The notes: generated by a model not told the origin, from the sequence alone. 29,759 nucleotides of DNA from Lingula anatina (GCF_001039355.2 NW_019773856.1:1-29759), one strand, 5' to 3'; shown: positions 1 to 10,482, numbered from the stretch's first letter. Numbers and translations are program-made.

Positions 1-2700
1 TTTCCAGCCCTGCTTTTGGTACTAAATTCTATGACATGATAGCATTCCCATGATGTGTTTATGTTTGTTTTCTCTTTACGATGAAACAATCCTGGGAAAG
101 CTTCTTGCTTTATTGTTGTTCTTAGTTAGTTTTCATTTTTAGGAAGGGGGGTTTCCATGAAAGCCATTGTTGTGTTGCCTGTCAAGTTTGTTATTATACA
201 TTTATAGTTATTTAGTTACTTTTATTTACTGTAGTTAGTATTAATAGTTTTCAGGTCATGTCAAATACTAGTTTCATTCATTTTCGTTTCTTAAAATTAT
301 GTGTCTGTGCATTTTACAGTATTGTTGTATACCATCATTTTTTCTTGAACCCAAAAGCTGTGATGACGAGTATGTCTACTCTGAAGGTCAGCTGAAGGTC
401 AAGGATATATGAAATTAGAAGTCGAAGTCGAGTCCTGGGATTAAGTTCGTTGTTGTTTCTCAGTTGTAGTTCATACACTGTATGTGCTTCAAATATCAAT
501 AGTGTAAACAGTGTATTTATTTCTCATCTTTAAAATTCTCATGACAAAATTTTATGTACCAGTAACTTATACTTGCTCCATTTTCTCATGTTGGTTCTTG
601 TGTTATCTGGTAAATCCTTAATTTCATTAAATACTCTATATAATTCACACTGGCTGACAGCGTATAGTATTACTTTTTGCATTCTACTTTTTGTATTGTG
701 TTATCTGGTACATATTCATTTTTGCTTTGAATATCTCACAATATTAATCTTATTGCATTGTTAAATTAACTGGCACATTCTCATTTTTGTTATTACTTTA
801 AATATTTGAAACAGGATGTGTTTCTGTTTTCTTTTGGTTATTTTGGTTATTATCTGTTCAATTCTCATTTCCAAGTTATTTTATTTCACATTGAAAATAT
901 CATAGTACTCATTTAGTTGTTAAATTGTCTAGTAAATTCCCATTTACAGACTTACTTGAAGTCAAACTGGTTATATTTTTGCTTTTTTGTTTGGTATATT
1001 TCCACTTTAATTGAATTTAATTTGTTATTATGAACATATGATACTGGTTGTATTATTTCACATATTTTGTTACAAGTTAAATTATCTGGCATTTGTTTTA
1101 ATGAACATTGCAAAGTATTTTACTTGATAAAATCAACACTTTGCTAAATCTATCTTTGCAAACCTTTATTAGTTAGACTCCATCTGATATTTGGAGTGGC
1201 AATCAAGTAATGACAGAAATATCAGTCATGCTTTGATCATTGTGCCATTCTCTGAACATATTTAAAATGTTCAAGTCAATCCACACTGAATAATACATTT
1301 TATAGTTCCATCCTCATATTCAGTTGTGTAATGTATTTAAAAATATTCATACCAAGAGGCACACTGAATAATGCATTTTTGTAACATCCTCATATTCAGT
1401 TGTGTTAGTGAAATGTCATCTGTGTACAGTGACATAGAAAGACCATTGTCATTTACCAGCCATATTTTTTGCTGGTCATACTGTGGTTTGGTTTGATACA
1501 AAAATCAAACATATTACTTCCAAAGAACAGTACCATCTGTTCAACATCTTTGTTTCACATATTAAAATGAGAAGTCCACTTTATTATTCACGGTGTTTTT
1601 GTTCTGTTAAATATGTGAATAGTATCATTCAAATTGTCAAAATTTTAACATGCAATTAGGAATATTTTAATGCTTCATGTCAAAATTCACTCTAACCTCA
1701 AGTTTTTATAGTTTTGGAATATTTACCCTAGAGTGGAACATTATATTCATACAGGCTCTGTTATCTAACTCATTTTGTAACAAGTTAAGTTACCTGGCTA
1801 TTTATTTAAACTATGCAAAGTATTTCATTTGATAAAATCAATAGTCTAATTTTGCAAAGCTATTTTAGTTAGACTCCATCTGAAATTTAGAATGGCAAGC
1901 AAGCAATGGTATCAGAAAAAGAAATAGTCATGCTTTGATCCTTGTGCCATTCTTTGAATGTATAATAAATGTTCAAGTCGAGACACACTGAATAGTGCAT
2001 TTTACAGTAACATCCTGTTATTCAGTTGTGTAATTGAAATGTCATCTTCATGTAGTGACCTAGAAAGACCATTGTGATTTTCCAGTAATTTTTTTGCTGG
2101 TAATTGTTATAGTTTGTTTATTGATACCAGAACAAACATTACACAAGGGGAACAACAACATCTGATCAACCTCCATTTTTGTTTTTGCGAAGTCAATTAT
2201 TCTTTGCAGAGTGTTTTTATGTGTGTGTTTTTACATGAATAGTATCATTTTTCATAATTTTACAGTACTTTTTAAATGTAGTCATTAAGTTTAAAATGAT
2301 ATTGGTATATTTCATTTGGATATTTTATGCGGGGGGGGGGGGGGGGGGTAGTTATTTAGTCTGATGTTCATGAAGTACCAATAAATGTCTTAGGTGCTAA
2401 GCTAATAGAATTATCAAACATTTTCTGCATTCCTGTTTAACAATTCTACAGAAAGATATATTTTGTCCAAATCTTAGATAATGTTTCATTTTTTCTCAGG
2501 GCTGTTGCTATGCTATACTGTGATGAATTTTAATCCCTGTGATAATGTGCCAAATATATTTTAGTTTATTTATGCAGTAAAGTGTCTTTTTTACTCTGCT
2601 ATTTAAACTTCTATTGAATGGCTACTGTTAAATAGCCTTGTCTCAAATAAAAGAAATACTCGTGGTAACTTCATATGCTTTCTCTTTTTTCTTACAGTTT
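1..2700 (+). other. T-rich intergenic or 3' UTR-like region
   Basis: No credible coding sequence. The plus strand is T-rich, as long 3' UTRs often are, and an AATAAA lies at 2646-2651. An 18-base G run occupies 2331-2348. Whether it is the 3' end of a gene to the left cannot be decided from this window. Confidence 0.4.
1062..2216. repeat. Diverged ~0.7 kb direct repeat
   Basis: 1062-1600 and 1770-2216 share long blocks: TTACAAGTTAAATTATCTGG/TAACAAGTTAAGTTACCTGG, TTAGTTAGACTCCATCTGA, GTCATGCTTTGATC, and CATCCTCATATTCAGTTGTG. The block CACACTGAATA-TGCATTTT...ATTCAGTTGTGT occurs three times (about 1283, 1361, 1984). Confidence 0.8.
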
Positions 2701-2948
2701 GATATATATTTTGTATGTAGTACTTTTGTGAGGTCTGTAACCCAGCTGGAGTAGTAAAAACGGTTTTATTTCGCGTATTTGGGCGTTGATGGAGACAACA
2801 AAAATTTGTTAGGTACGCGTACCCTACGATATTTCAAAATTCTTCATGTAAAAAACCTGATCACAACCTTAAAAAAATTTAGTAGCAAAAACAATACTGC
2901 CAACTAGGCAGCCAGTGAGGCCGATGTCTGGCACGCATATATACATGT

Positions 2949-3252
2949 ACCACCGGATGCACAAAATTCATTTTATGTCTCCTTGATCTAAGTTGAAGTA
3001 AGAATTAGGATATGACCGCGTTAGTAATGTAACAGACACAAGTGTGATGTTTGAAATTTGGCCGGTGATGGCCGCTTTTATTGGAAGTCGCATTAATAAA
3101 AAGAAATAAAGCGTATTACTGATAAACATTGATAATGTTGATAGATGATATAAACTTAGTGTGCGCCAGAAGTATCAACATTTAAATTATAATTCCAGAC
3201 AAATAGTGCACACATTTCATATTGACCACCGGATGCACAAAATTCATTTTAT
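2949..3252. repeat. Repeated 27 bp motif in a gene-free stretch
   Basis: ACCACCGGATGCACAAAATTC plus CATTTTA occurs at 2949 and again at 3225, about 276 apart. The surrounding 2700-3710 contains no supported gene. Confidence 0.7.
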
Positions 3253-3719
3253 TGCAACACAAGTAACAGAGACAGATGGATAATGGTAGCACGTTTTCTG
3301 ACACTGTCGCAATCACAAAGGGACACAAGCATTTTTTAACGTTGTTATTGATGTTACACTGCCCAACAGAATGTTAACTGAGCAATGCTGTGCATAACCA
3401 AGGAGTCTGTTAGAACTCCTTGGCACAACTAACACAATTGACCAGCAACCGTTACGGATACAAAAGGGACGGGGTGCAAAATACCTTTACAACATTGTTA
3501 CGGGTAATGTGCTCTTGACCAAAACAATGGATCACACTTAACTATATCAGATACACACACTATTTTCCATTTAGTGTGCTTCATACCGGGAAGTATTTGA
3601 CTTACACGTTATCTTATCCTCAAGTGTTGACTAAGCTTGAGGCGCGGTGTACCTCAAAGCTGTACTCAGACTTCTACTCGACCTTTAGCTAAATCTTTGT
3701 CTGCAGATAGCGCGTGAAC

Positions 3720-3839
3720 ATGGAGGAGAATTCAAAGTTGAAGAGACGAGCGGCGCCAAAGGGGGAGGGGAGGGGGGGGGGAGAATGGGAGGGAAATGGA
3801 TTTTTGCACGCATGCAGTGGTTCCTGGCGAAAGCAATAA
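3720..3839 (+). CDS. Possible short first exon or small ORF
   Basis: An ATG in good context (GTGAACATGG) opens 39 codons beginning MEENSKLKRRAAPK and then entering a G-rich, Gly/Glu-coding tract (about 3759-3794) before TAA. The first 14 codons look protein-like; the rest is low complexity. No partner exon was identified, so it may be chance. A consensus donor CAG|GTGAGT lies further on at 4219-4227. Confidence 0.2.
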   Translation: MEENSKLKRRAAPKGEGRGGGEWEGNGFLHACSGSWRKQ

Positions 3840-4043
3840 TATATAAATTAATCGGTGAATAAATCAGAAAATGGTTTAAATAAAAATGGATAATCAAATG
3901 CATTAAGATAGTGTATAGAATTTATTATAATTATTATCATTATTCATTTCCTTAGAAATGAAATTAATCAATAAAATGCGAGACACTAATACGGGTATAC
4001 GCAATATACATATGCATACTCAGGAGAAAACAGACACCTTTCA

Positions 4044-4047
<4 letters not shown>

Positions 4048-4077
<30 letters not shown>

Positions 4078-4099
4078 CAAAAAAAAAAAAAAAAAAAAA
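4048..4099. repeat. (CA)n microsatellite plus A run
   Basis: A CA tract of about 28 bases is followed by a poly(A) run of about 21. This simple sequence explains the low-complexity open frame on the other strand. Confidence 0.95.
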
Positions 4100-4525
4100 G
4101 CGGAGAGACCAGATCCCTCATTTAACTTTGCTTCAATCTTAACGACCTTAAGTGCACTTAGATAGCCGTGCGATCCCACTTTATGCTACATACAGCGTGA
4201 AGTGCCTGTTATCGACCAGGTGAGTAACTATGATTTGGATCTTGTATAAGTTGTAAAGTAGAATGATATAAGCACTTAAAATTATAGGATGTGACGCAGC
4301 GCTGTTAGTAACCTTGAAGAAGGGAGTTGGCTACAATGTACCTATCTCAAGGGGCTGATAACAGTTGGGCGTCGAAAAATGTTATTGAAGTTATCAGTTT
4401 GTCATTAAAAACTTCAATCTGGCTCCAGACAGTAAATAAATGCTCCCTAGCCAGATTTCAGAGTGTGCATGAATTTAACTTACACATTTGGATTAACATT
4501 TTTTCATGTCAAGAATTAGTTAATC

Positions 4526-4549
4526 ATTGTTGTCGCTTACGACAACAAT
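4526..4549. repeat. Perfect 10 bp hairpin
   Basis: ATTGTTGTCG, loop CTTA, CGACAACAAT. It is isolated, with no terminator-like or mobile-element context. Confidence 0.8.
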
Positions 4550-4608
4550 TTGCGTTTACAATCGTATCACTAGTCAGCTTTGTATTATTATGCAAATCAT
4601 TTGCTCTG

Positions 4609-5000
4609 TATAAATACTGTATGCAGTAGTTCTGGGCGCGGCCACGTTTTGTATTAGACGAGCGAAGGCTCAGGTCGCCGAGTCTGAAGTTTTAGTAGGC
4701 AAAATTTGTGGATCAACATTGGACGGGAAAGCCACATTTCTCTGTACGTATTGTATTCAATTCTATTGTTAATCATTTGCACAACATTTCCGTTTCTTAT
4801 AATTAATTTATTATTTCTTTTTATATTTGTATTCAATTTATGTTATATTTGTGTATTTTGTATAATTAGTTTGGTATTTATCTTTCATTATTTTGTTATT
4901 TTTAGTTTCACCATGTCCATGTCAGTGTGTGCGTGAAATAAAGGTGTGAACATTTCCCGTTGTTTGTTTGTTTGGTGTGGGATCCGCAACAATCATCGTT
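4609..5000 (+). other. Promoter and poly(A)-like signals; possible solo LTR remnant
   Basis: TATAAATA (4609-4616), a GC-richer patch ~30 bp later, and AATAAA (4937-4942) followed by a GT-rich segment ending GGATCCGCAACAATCA resemble the U3-R-U5 layout of an LTR. No second LTR, matching target duplication or gag/pol was recognised. Downstream 5000-5340 has weak open frames of unknown nature. Confidence 0.25.
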
Positions 5001-5361
5001 ACACCAAAAATAAAATACTCTTGCACTATTTGTTAATATTGGATTGTACTAATATCAAAATCCCAGAACTAAATGAGTTTCATCCCAACCCCTTTACATG
5101 GTGTACTCTAAGTTGGATCTACGACTAGATGCTACGATAATGCATTGATATTAAGAGATGGGTTAGTACAAGTACCGCATGAAAAATTGCACGTTTTCTC
5201 CTATAGGATAAAGAGGCCTATTAATAATGAAATTACTCTAGATATCTTTGAATATGATATCCTTGAAGCATTTGGTTTTGCATTGATTTTCCAAACGACT
5301 TTCTTTTCAACCAATTTTGCAGATTTTCCATCCATGTAAAAGAGCAAGAGAATTTAAATTG

Positions 5362-5362
<1 letters not shown>

Positions 5363-5392
<30 letters not shown>

Positions 5393-5580
5393 AGGGCAGT
5401 ATTAACCTGTAAACGCATGTGATATGACCCAGCTGGGCGGTGAAAAAAAATGAGCCTTCTAGTCGGTTAATATAATATCTATATATATATATATTTCTGG
5501 AAATTGACATACTATGAAGTACAAAGAGGTTTTACATTTAAGCAGAGTCATAAATTATATATATATATAAAAAAACAATT
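5363..5580. repeat. (GA)n and (TA)n microsatellites
   Basis: A GA tract of about 28 bases lies near 5363-5390 and TA tracts near 5478-5494 and 5557-5570. The gap 5400-6990 shows no supported gene apart from the exon candidate at 6349. Confidence 0.9.
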
Positions 5581-6348
5581 TCTAAATCAGTTTGAACAAT
5601 CTTAACAACATAAATCTATATTTCTCAAGGCAATAGAAATAATTATTTTTAACATTCTAACAAAGAGCAACCTCAGAAAAAAACTTTTATAAACGTAGCA
5701 GGTTCCATTTGTTTAATCATAAAATTATACAGTATATCAAAATATCACATATAAAGCTACCAGCATGACAAGTCTAAACGTTTCTAGAACTATAGAGTCA
5801 TAGATAAAATCAAAATCACCTTGAGCATTTGCCCACTTTTTTTTTTTGGTAATGGAAAGTGGTCGGCTCATGACAAAATACCGTAGTGGTAATCATTGTT
5901 ATTTATATATATTTAATGCAGTCATTTAATGCAGCCTATCCAGCATATGATAATATAACATTTGATAATCGTAAACTTTTAAAAGTAATTTCTACTTCCT
6001 TTTTTATATTGCTACACATATTAATGACATCTTTGGTGAGATTTGCAATAAATAAAAATATAAATTGTCTCAAGACAAAAATTACAACCCATGGAAAACT
6101 CTAAACGAAGCACACGTCTATCCCAAGTCATTGGTCCTTATTTTACGCGAGGGATCATCAGGTACATTTTTGATCGGACGAGTGTGTATATAGGGAGTGA
6201 TATTCGAATATAATTCAGCATGTCAGTCTATCGGCGTGTTCGTCATACAATCTCTGTGGCCCCAAGTGACCTGAGATGATCTTGTGACCTTAATATGATA
6301 GATACAGTGTGGAGTATCGATTATCTACGCGTTGCTAGGTTAGTTGCC

Positions 6349-6372
6349 ATGGTTAATATCTTGTTGAAGTTG
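6349..6372 (+). CDS. Candidate first coding exon
   Basis: GCCATGG gives a strong start context, then MVNILLKL, then a consensus donor TTG|GTAAGT in phase 0. A TATATAG motif lies about 160 bp upstream. No phase 0 partner exon was recognised on this strand, so this is only a lead. Confidence 0.2.
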
Positions 6373-6992
6373 GTAAGTACAGCAATATTTGATATATGCA
6401 GATAAACATATGCTAGCAGTGTGTTACCTCAGCTTGTGTCTAATGTTAAGCGTCAGTATAATTTATATGGAGTCACAGATAATACCTAGTATGTATTGCT
6501 ACATTAGTATATCAGCAGACGGGAACAGAAATCTGTAAAATGTGTCTCGGGCGGAAAGCTTTCCAACATCTTTTCTCCTGTTTTCAATATAATGTGAAAT
6601 ATAAATTGTCAAAACAAAAAAATAAATAATAAAATGGAGAATACAGGGAATTAATGAAATAATTTCCCTTAAATTGTATAAAACTGGCGGTGAATTCTGC
6701 TAAGAAATATTGAGTGCTTTTACTAGCTTGTATGCATTTCCCCTGTCTAAATGACGTCGGAAGAATTCTAGTCATTTTACCGACATTGCCTACATATGCA
6801 TCTATGAAAATCTTGTAAGGAAATACCGCCTGCACCATCTCCAAGAAAGAAAATAATAGAAACTAGAATAAACATTCAGTGTTTTTTTTATAAAAGTGAA
6901 ATATGACCAACATAAAAAAGACCAACATAAAAAAAAAAAGAAAAAAAGAAAAAAAAAAGTCAAGTAAAAAGCAGAAATGATATATCGCTTAT

Positions 6993-7154
6993 CTAGGAGG
7001 CCATCACAGCTGCGTACTCTACTCGTTCGTCGCTGGGATTAACGGTTAACGTTTTTGACTTAGCTGATCCTGTTCCCTTAGAGCTGGACGACTTGGGGTT
7101 ATCATGTAGTGTCAAATCAGCATAGTGGAGGTTCTCTACGTTCTTCTCAAGGGG
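6993..7154 (-). CDS. Receptor exon 7: tail with two ITIM-like tyrosine motifs
   Basis: The last coding exon follows a TATTCCAG acceptor and ends at TAG (6995-6993). It encodes 53 residues, including ENLHYADLTL near its start and DERVEYAAVMAS at the C-terminus, separated by a Ser/Lys-rich low-complexity linker. Both tyrosine motifs match the ITIM consensus. Two spaced ITIM-like motifs are the usual arrangement in vertebrate receptors that bind tandem-SH2 phosphatases. A T-rich 3' UTR follows at lower coordinates. No AATAAA was recognised on this strand in the next few hundred bases. Confidence 0.75.
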   Translation of the reverse strand, partial: PLEKNVENLHYADLTLHDNPKSSSSKGTGSAKSKTLTVNPSDERVEYAAVMAS

Positions 7155-10073
7155 CTGGAATAACCAAATTCTTGTAGTATTAGACCAGCAAAGGCAAATA
7201 TCAATTGTCCATAATGTATAGCAGTTTCAACAACAGGAACTCACATAACAAAATTCAGATCTGTGTTTGAGTTCGTCTTCCAAAAATTGTGACCAAATGT
7301 ATGTCTATTTTTACCCCATGTGCTCAATTATTTTTCATGAAAGTATTAGTAAGAGCCATACTACTTACGTTGCTCTTCCTCTTGTCATCTGCATTCACTG
7401 TGCTCTTTTCAAAAGTCTGAAATGAGACCAACAAAGGCGCATCAATCTTAAGTGGTATATAGCAGTTCCAGTACGAGGTATTTAAATATAAAAAACCACA
7501 GTCCTTTAGTCCACGTCTGATTTCATAAAATGTAAACGAATATCTGTAAAAACATGTACCAGTATGACGGATGCTAATACACTTCATCAATTATTTTACA
7601 TGTAAGCATCAGTCACAGGCACACACTGAATACTTACTTACATTGGTTTTCCTGTAGCTGGATCTCCTCTCATCGATATCTGATAAAAAGGAGTAAATAT
7701 CCGCGGAGTCCATTAAACTGTCAGTGGAAATTCATGTTTGATGAAATAATAGCCTAATACACAGCTTTGTTATCCTTATTTAAAACTTACATTTTTACAC
7801 TTAGTGAAAAGGTCTGTTTTTAAAGGTATTTAACCAATGCTAGTATCGTGTAGGGCCTATGTTGTTTGAAGTCAGGTGGATATAAAAGACAAGAAATGCG
7901 TATTTGTATTTCTCAGCAGGGACACCATTGTTAAAGATAAATACATTACGTTCTGAAATAGTAAAAGACTTTTGAAGATATTGAGCTAATAATATTTGTA
8001 AAAAATATAGCATCCGTTCAGGCTCATCAAAACTTAATGTAAGTGCATATAGTATGTATAAAAACAATAAACCTAACATCACTAAGAAGTAGCTACAGAC
8101 CTGAAGTAGAATTCCCTTTGCCTTTCTTTTTTACACAGACCACAACTACAATGATAGTTACCAGCAGCACCCCTCCTCCACCCCCGGCACCAATAGCGAT
8201 TATTGTTTCCTTGGACAAACCCGAGGGACTCGGAGACTTTTGTTGGACAGTTGGGCTCATTGTTGGTTCTGGTATAAAAGTAAATATCAAAGTGAGTAAA
8301 AATAGGATGAATGAAATTGGAACAGATTTGTCAACGTTTTTTCATTTAGCGTTCATATATATACTGTTCAGTTTCAACACAAAAATTATGTGAAAAAACC
8401 TAGGGTTACTACTCTTCGGATTTTCTTCCTTTATTTCACGAAAGGCAGAATGGGAGTTTGATCTTCATGAGGTCAAAACGTAATCTCCGTAAAATTCAAC
8501 GTTTTCCCTAATCACTCGATCAATTAAAAAAAAAAAAAAATAGACAAAATGACTTTCTGTAGAGTAACTTTTGAGGTCCAAGTTTTTAATTTCGATTCAC
8601 CCTTGCAATATCGGCAGATGTGGAGGCTGGTAAATTTCAGTAGATACCATTAATGAAGGATTTAGAATTCGAAAACGGAGTGTTTTTTTCTAAAACAAAT
8701 CAATATATTTACCAAGTACGGTACTGTGAATATATGTAGTGCTGGAAGCAGTAGTCTGAGCTGTGGCCTGTGATTCGAGTTCTGTAATCGCAAAGAAATT
8801 CGAGTGGTCTACCTTAAAACACTGGTTTACGGATTTGTTTTGAGATAAAATTTTCAAAAATGACAGCAGACATGTAGAAAAGGACATGTATTTTGATTGA
8901 TATTTCGGATTAAACTAAAACAATAACTTTAAAAGTTTTTGTGTGAAGAGTGATATGTCAGCATTATTTGAACAATAAAAACGTATGCAAGTTGAATTTC
9001 ACCAATGTTGGTTAATTAGAATTATCGATCATAAACGGAGTCTAATAAATGTTTTCAAGAAGGCATGAATTTAAAATTCACGTCAAAGCTTCGTTAAAAT
9101 AAAACTGATATTGGGTAACCATACTTAAATATATCTATACACCATGAATTTTTCCATGAGTGTGAGTGAATTTTATGATATGAAATTAGTGGCAATTCAG
9201 TTTATTGTTGTAGGTGCATACTCCACTGTAAGTGGAGATTTTGGAGATATTGGCATAAAACGCCATGCAAACTAAACATAAGGGCTATAATCTCGTTGGG
9301 AAATTAAAAAATCCACCTTGTTAAACTGATAAAGTTCCAACGCTCTTCAAATATTTGTCGGTTTAGCAAAGCAATTCAATGTGACTTATTTCAAATATCC
9401 GTGCATTGGGCGCAGCTTCAATTGAATATTTTTATTAGCGTGTAACAGTTGCCACTTACCTGAAACAAATACAAGCGTATATGTATTTGGACGTATGGTA
9501 ACAATCGTCCTACTGATGACGATCGAGCAGCTGTGGTTTCCACTGTCAGTTAATGTTGCATTTGGAATAGTCAATTGAAAATCTTGAGTACCAGCTGGCT
9601 TGTACACATTGTCTATGGAAATGTTTCTGTTCACACATTCCCCCCCTGTCGTGTTTTTCAATGCTACAGAAGTAGCGCACCACTGGAATCCGTTTCTAAA
9701 CCACCTGATATTAAATCCGGCAGACAAGTCTTGATGAACGGTAAGGTTACACCACAGACAAAATGGAAGTCCTGCACTTACATTTAACACAGGTGGAAAA
9801 TCTGCATTTGGATCATTACACGTTTGACATTGCGCTGAAACGGTAAGGTTTGCATTAGCAATTTCGTGCAATGTCGATTAAATACCAATGACCACGATTC
9901 CAAATAAATACTGTAGCCATGCTGCTATTAGTCGATATGGGTTTTGCCCATTTAATCTTACATATATTCGTTTTTTTTTTCAAGGAACCCACACAGTAAA
10001 GTTTTGGGAACCACTTATACTCACCAAGGTAACTACCAAACAGTATTAAGATCATAAGTTTTTCTAGTGCCAT
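6993..10073 (-). CDS. Seven-exon gene for a single-Ig type I membrane receptor with two ITIM-like motifs
   Basis: Seven coding exons on the minus strand (10073-10025, 9834-9460, 8781-8713, 8268-8101, 7679-7642, 7416-7369, 7154-6993) total 909 nt, giving 302 residues plus stop. All introns are GT-AG and the phases match (1,1,1,1,0,0). The protein has a signal peptide (1-16), an Ig domain (about 17-141), a Ser/Thr/Pro-rich stalk (142-185), a transmembrane helix (186-210), a KKK stop-transfer signal (211-213) and a 90-residue tail. The tail carries LHYADL (Tyr260) and VEYAAV (Tyr296), both fitting the ITIM consensus (I/V/L/S)xYxx(I/L/V). Y260 and Y296 are 36 residues apart, too far for an ITAM. 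In known families such motifs recruit SH2 phosphatases when phosphorylated, so an inhibitory cell-surface receptor is inferred. I recognise no named orthologue. The ligand is unknown, and UTRs and any extra exons cannot be fixed without transcripts. Confidence 0.75.
7369..7416 (-). CDS. Receptor exon 6: short cytoplasmic exon
   Basis: This 48 nt phase 0-0 exon (acceptor CTCATTTCAG|AC, donor GCAAC|GTAAGT) encodes TFEKSTVNADDKRKSN, a charged linker without a tyrosine. It can be skipped in frame. The introns on both sides share blocks of sequence (GACCA-CAAAGGC near their 5' ends on the plus strand, CAATTATTTT-CATG towards the other end). Confidence 0.6.
7642..7679 (-). CDS. Receptor exon 5: short cytoplasmic exon
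   Basis: This 38 nt exon has the acceptor CTTTTTATCAG|AT behind a long pyrimidine tract and the donor AAT|GTAAGT. It encodes DIDERRSSYRKTN, a basic cytoplasmic segment. The alternative acceptor about 40 bases upstream would put a stop in frame with exon 4. Its flanking intron sequence resembles that of exon 6, suggesting the two arose by tandem duplication. Confidence 0.6.
8101..8268 (-). CDS. Receptor exon 4: membrane-proximal stalk and transmembrane helix
   Basis: This 168 nt exon (acceptor TATACCAG|AA, donor TTCAG|GTCTGT) encodes a Pro/Ser-rich juxtamembrane stretch, then a helix with TIIAIGAGGGGGVLLVTIIV followed by VVVCVKKKGKG. The glycine run in the outer half could allow tight helix packing. 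The lysine cluster fixes the topology with the C-terminus in the cytoplasm. The donor is weaker than the others (GTCTGT). A second GT four bases downstream would need another acceptor; the phase with exon 5 favours the donor given here. Confidence 0.75.
8690..9475 (-). repeat. Left arm of the inverted duplication around the Ig gene
   Basis: This segment (Ig donor, intron 2 and stalk exon of the intact gene) is repeated in opposite orientation at 10843-11632. Matching landmarks are the GTAAGTGGCAACTGTTACAC donor block, the GTTTAGTTTGCATGGCGTTTT block, AAATTCATGCCTTCTTGAAA, and the stalk exon. The spacer holds the intact Ig and signal exons. Confidence 0.75.
8713..8781 (-). CDS. Receptor exon 3: Ser/Thr-rich stalk
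   Basis: This 69 nt phase 1-1 exon (acceptor GATTACAG|AA, donor CTTG|GTAAAT) encodes a hydrophilic Thr/Ser/Ala-rich segment containing QATAQTTASSTT, a likely O-glycosylated stalk. Support comes from correct phase on both sides and from an inverted copy at 11551-11619 with both splice sites conserved. Because its phases are symmetrical it could be skipped without changing the frame, so long- and short-stalk isoforms are possible. Confidence 0.65.
9460..9834 (-). CDS. Receptor exon 2: cysteine-rich Ig domain, copy 1
   Basis: This 375 nt phase 1-1 exon has the acceptor TTTCAG|CG and donor TTTCAG|GTAAGT. It encodes a whole Ig-fold domain: B-strand cysteine region PFCLWC (C42/C45), C-strand IRWF tryptophan (W61), then LTIPNATLTDSGNHSC, the classical DxGxxxC F-strand signature with His in place of the usual Tyr. 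Extra cysteines at 19, 22, 69 and 83 suggest one or two additional disulfides. There are six N-glycosylation sequons (NVS, NLT, NTT, NIS, NAT, NHS). One exon per Ig domain in 1-1 phase is the standard architecture of shuffled Ig genes. V-set versus I-set is not certain. Two close relatives of this exon lie on the opposite strand at 12073-12447 and 25391-25738. Confidence 0.88.
10025..10073 (-). CDS. Receptor exon 1: signal peptide
   Basis: The ATG at 10073-10071 opens MALEKLMILILFGSYL, a short leader with a hydrophobic LMILILF core, followed by a donor (CTTG|GTGAGT) in phase 1. Joining it to the Ig exon makes an Ala codon at residue 17, a plausible signal peptidase site. The start was chosen because it is the first ATG giving a leader in the correct phase. 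The 5' UTR and promoter lie at higher coordinates. A perfect 12 bp inverted repeat (10083-10094 and 10238-10249) flanks the putative 5' UTR; its meaning is unknown. Confidence 0.65.
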
Positions 10074-10376
10074 CTCTAACTCGTTGGCTTCTTTTTATCA
10101 AACTGTTGTATGATAGCTGTGTCACCCATTTCACTATATTGTTCGAAGTGCAACAGTTACCACTTATCGTTATCTAAGCGGAAGATACGATAACCCAGTT
10201 TAGTCTCGTGACGAAGTTCTTTATGTTCGGTGATCTTAAAGAAGCCAACAATTATGTGGATTAGATTTGGTGTCTTTTAAAAGTTTTTTTATTTATTTCT
10301 AAATTCTTTTGCTCCAAATAAGACTTGCAATTTATAATTGGTGTTTTAAATCATCACAAAAAGCCTACAGGAGACT

Positions 10377-10482
10377 ATGCTTCCAAGATCGACACACCAA
10401 CAGTCTCCTTCCTTAGCTTTTTTTTGCAATTTCATGGTGATACAGCTATTCATGTATTGTGATCACTTCCATACACTAGCTG
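10377..10482 (+). CDS. Candidate signal-peptide exon for the plus-strand Ig copy
   Basis: An ATG opens 35 codons, with a hydrophobic stretch from LAFFCNFMVIQLF, and ends at a strong phase 1 donor (GCTG|GTGAGT). Phase 1 is what the copy 2 Ig exon at 12073 needs, and the join would create Ala as in the intact receptor. The sequence is not similar to exon 1 of the minus-strand gene. No other coding evidence exists, so this is a candidate only. Confidence 0.35.

Noticed and set aside
3685-4179. Two minus-strand frames with Pro- and Phe-rich runs
   Set aside because: They arise from the G-rich tract and the CA/poly(A) simple repeats.
6993-7154. ITAM rather than ITIM reading of the two tyrosines
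   Set aside because: ITAM tyrosines are separated by about 10 residues (YxxL x6-8 YxxL); here they are 36 apart and each core fits the ITIM consensus with an aliphatic residue at -2.
8043-8393. 116-codon open frame on the plus strand
   Set aside because: Antisense to the transmembrane exon; its Pro-rich stretch is the complement of the glycine run in the helix.
9575-9787. 70-codon plus-strand frame, with equivalents at 12120-12332 and 25282-25623 on the minus strand
   Set aside because: All three are the antisense shadow of the conserved Ig exons, which explains why they look conserved.
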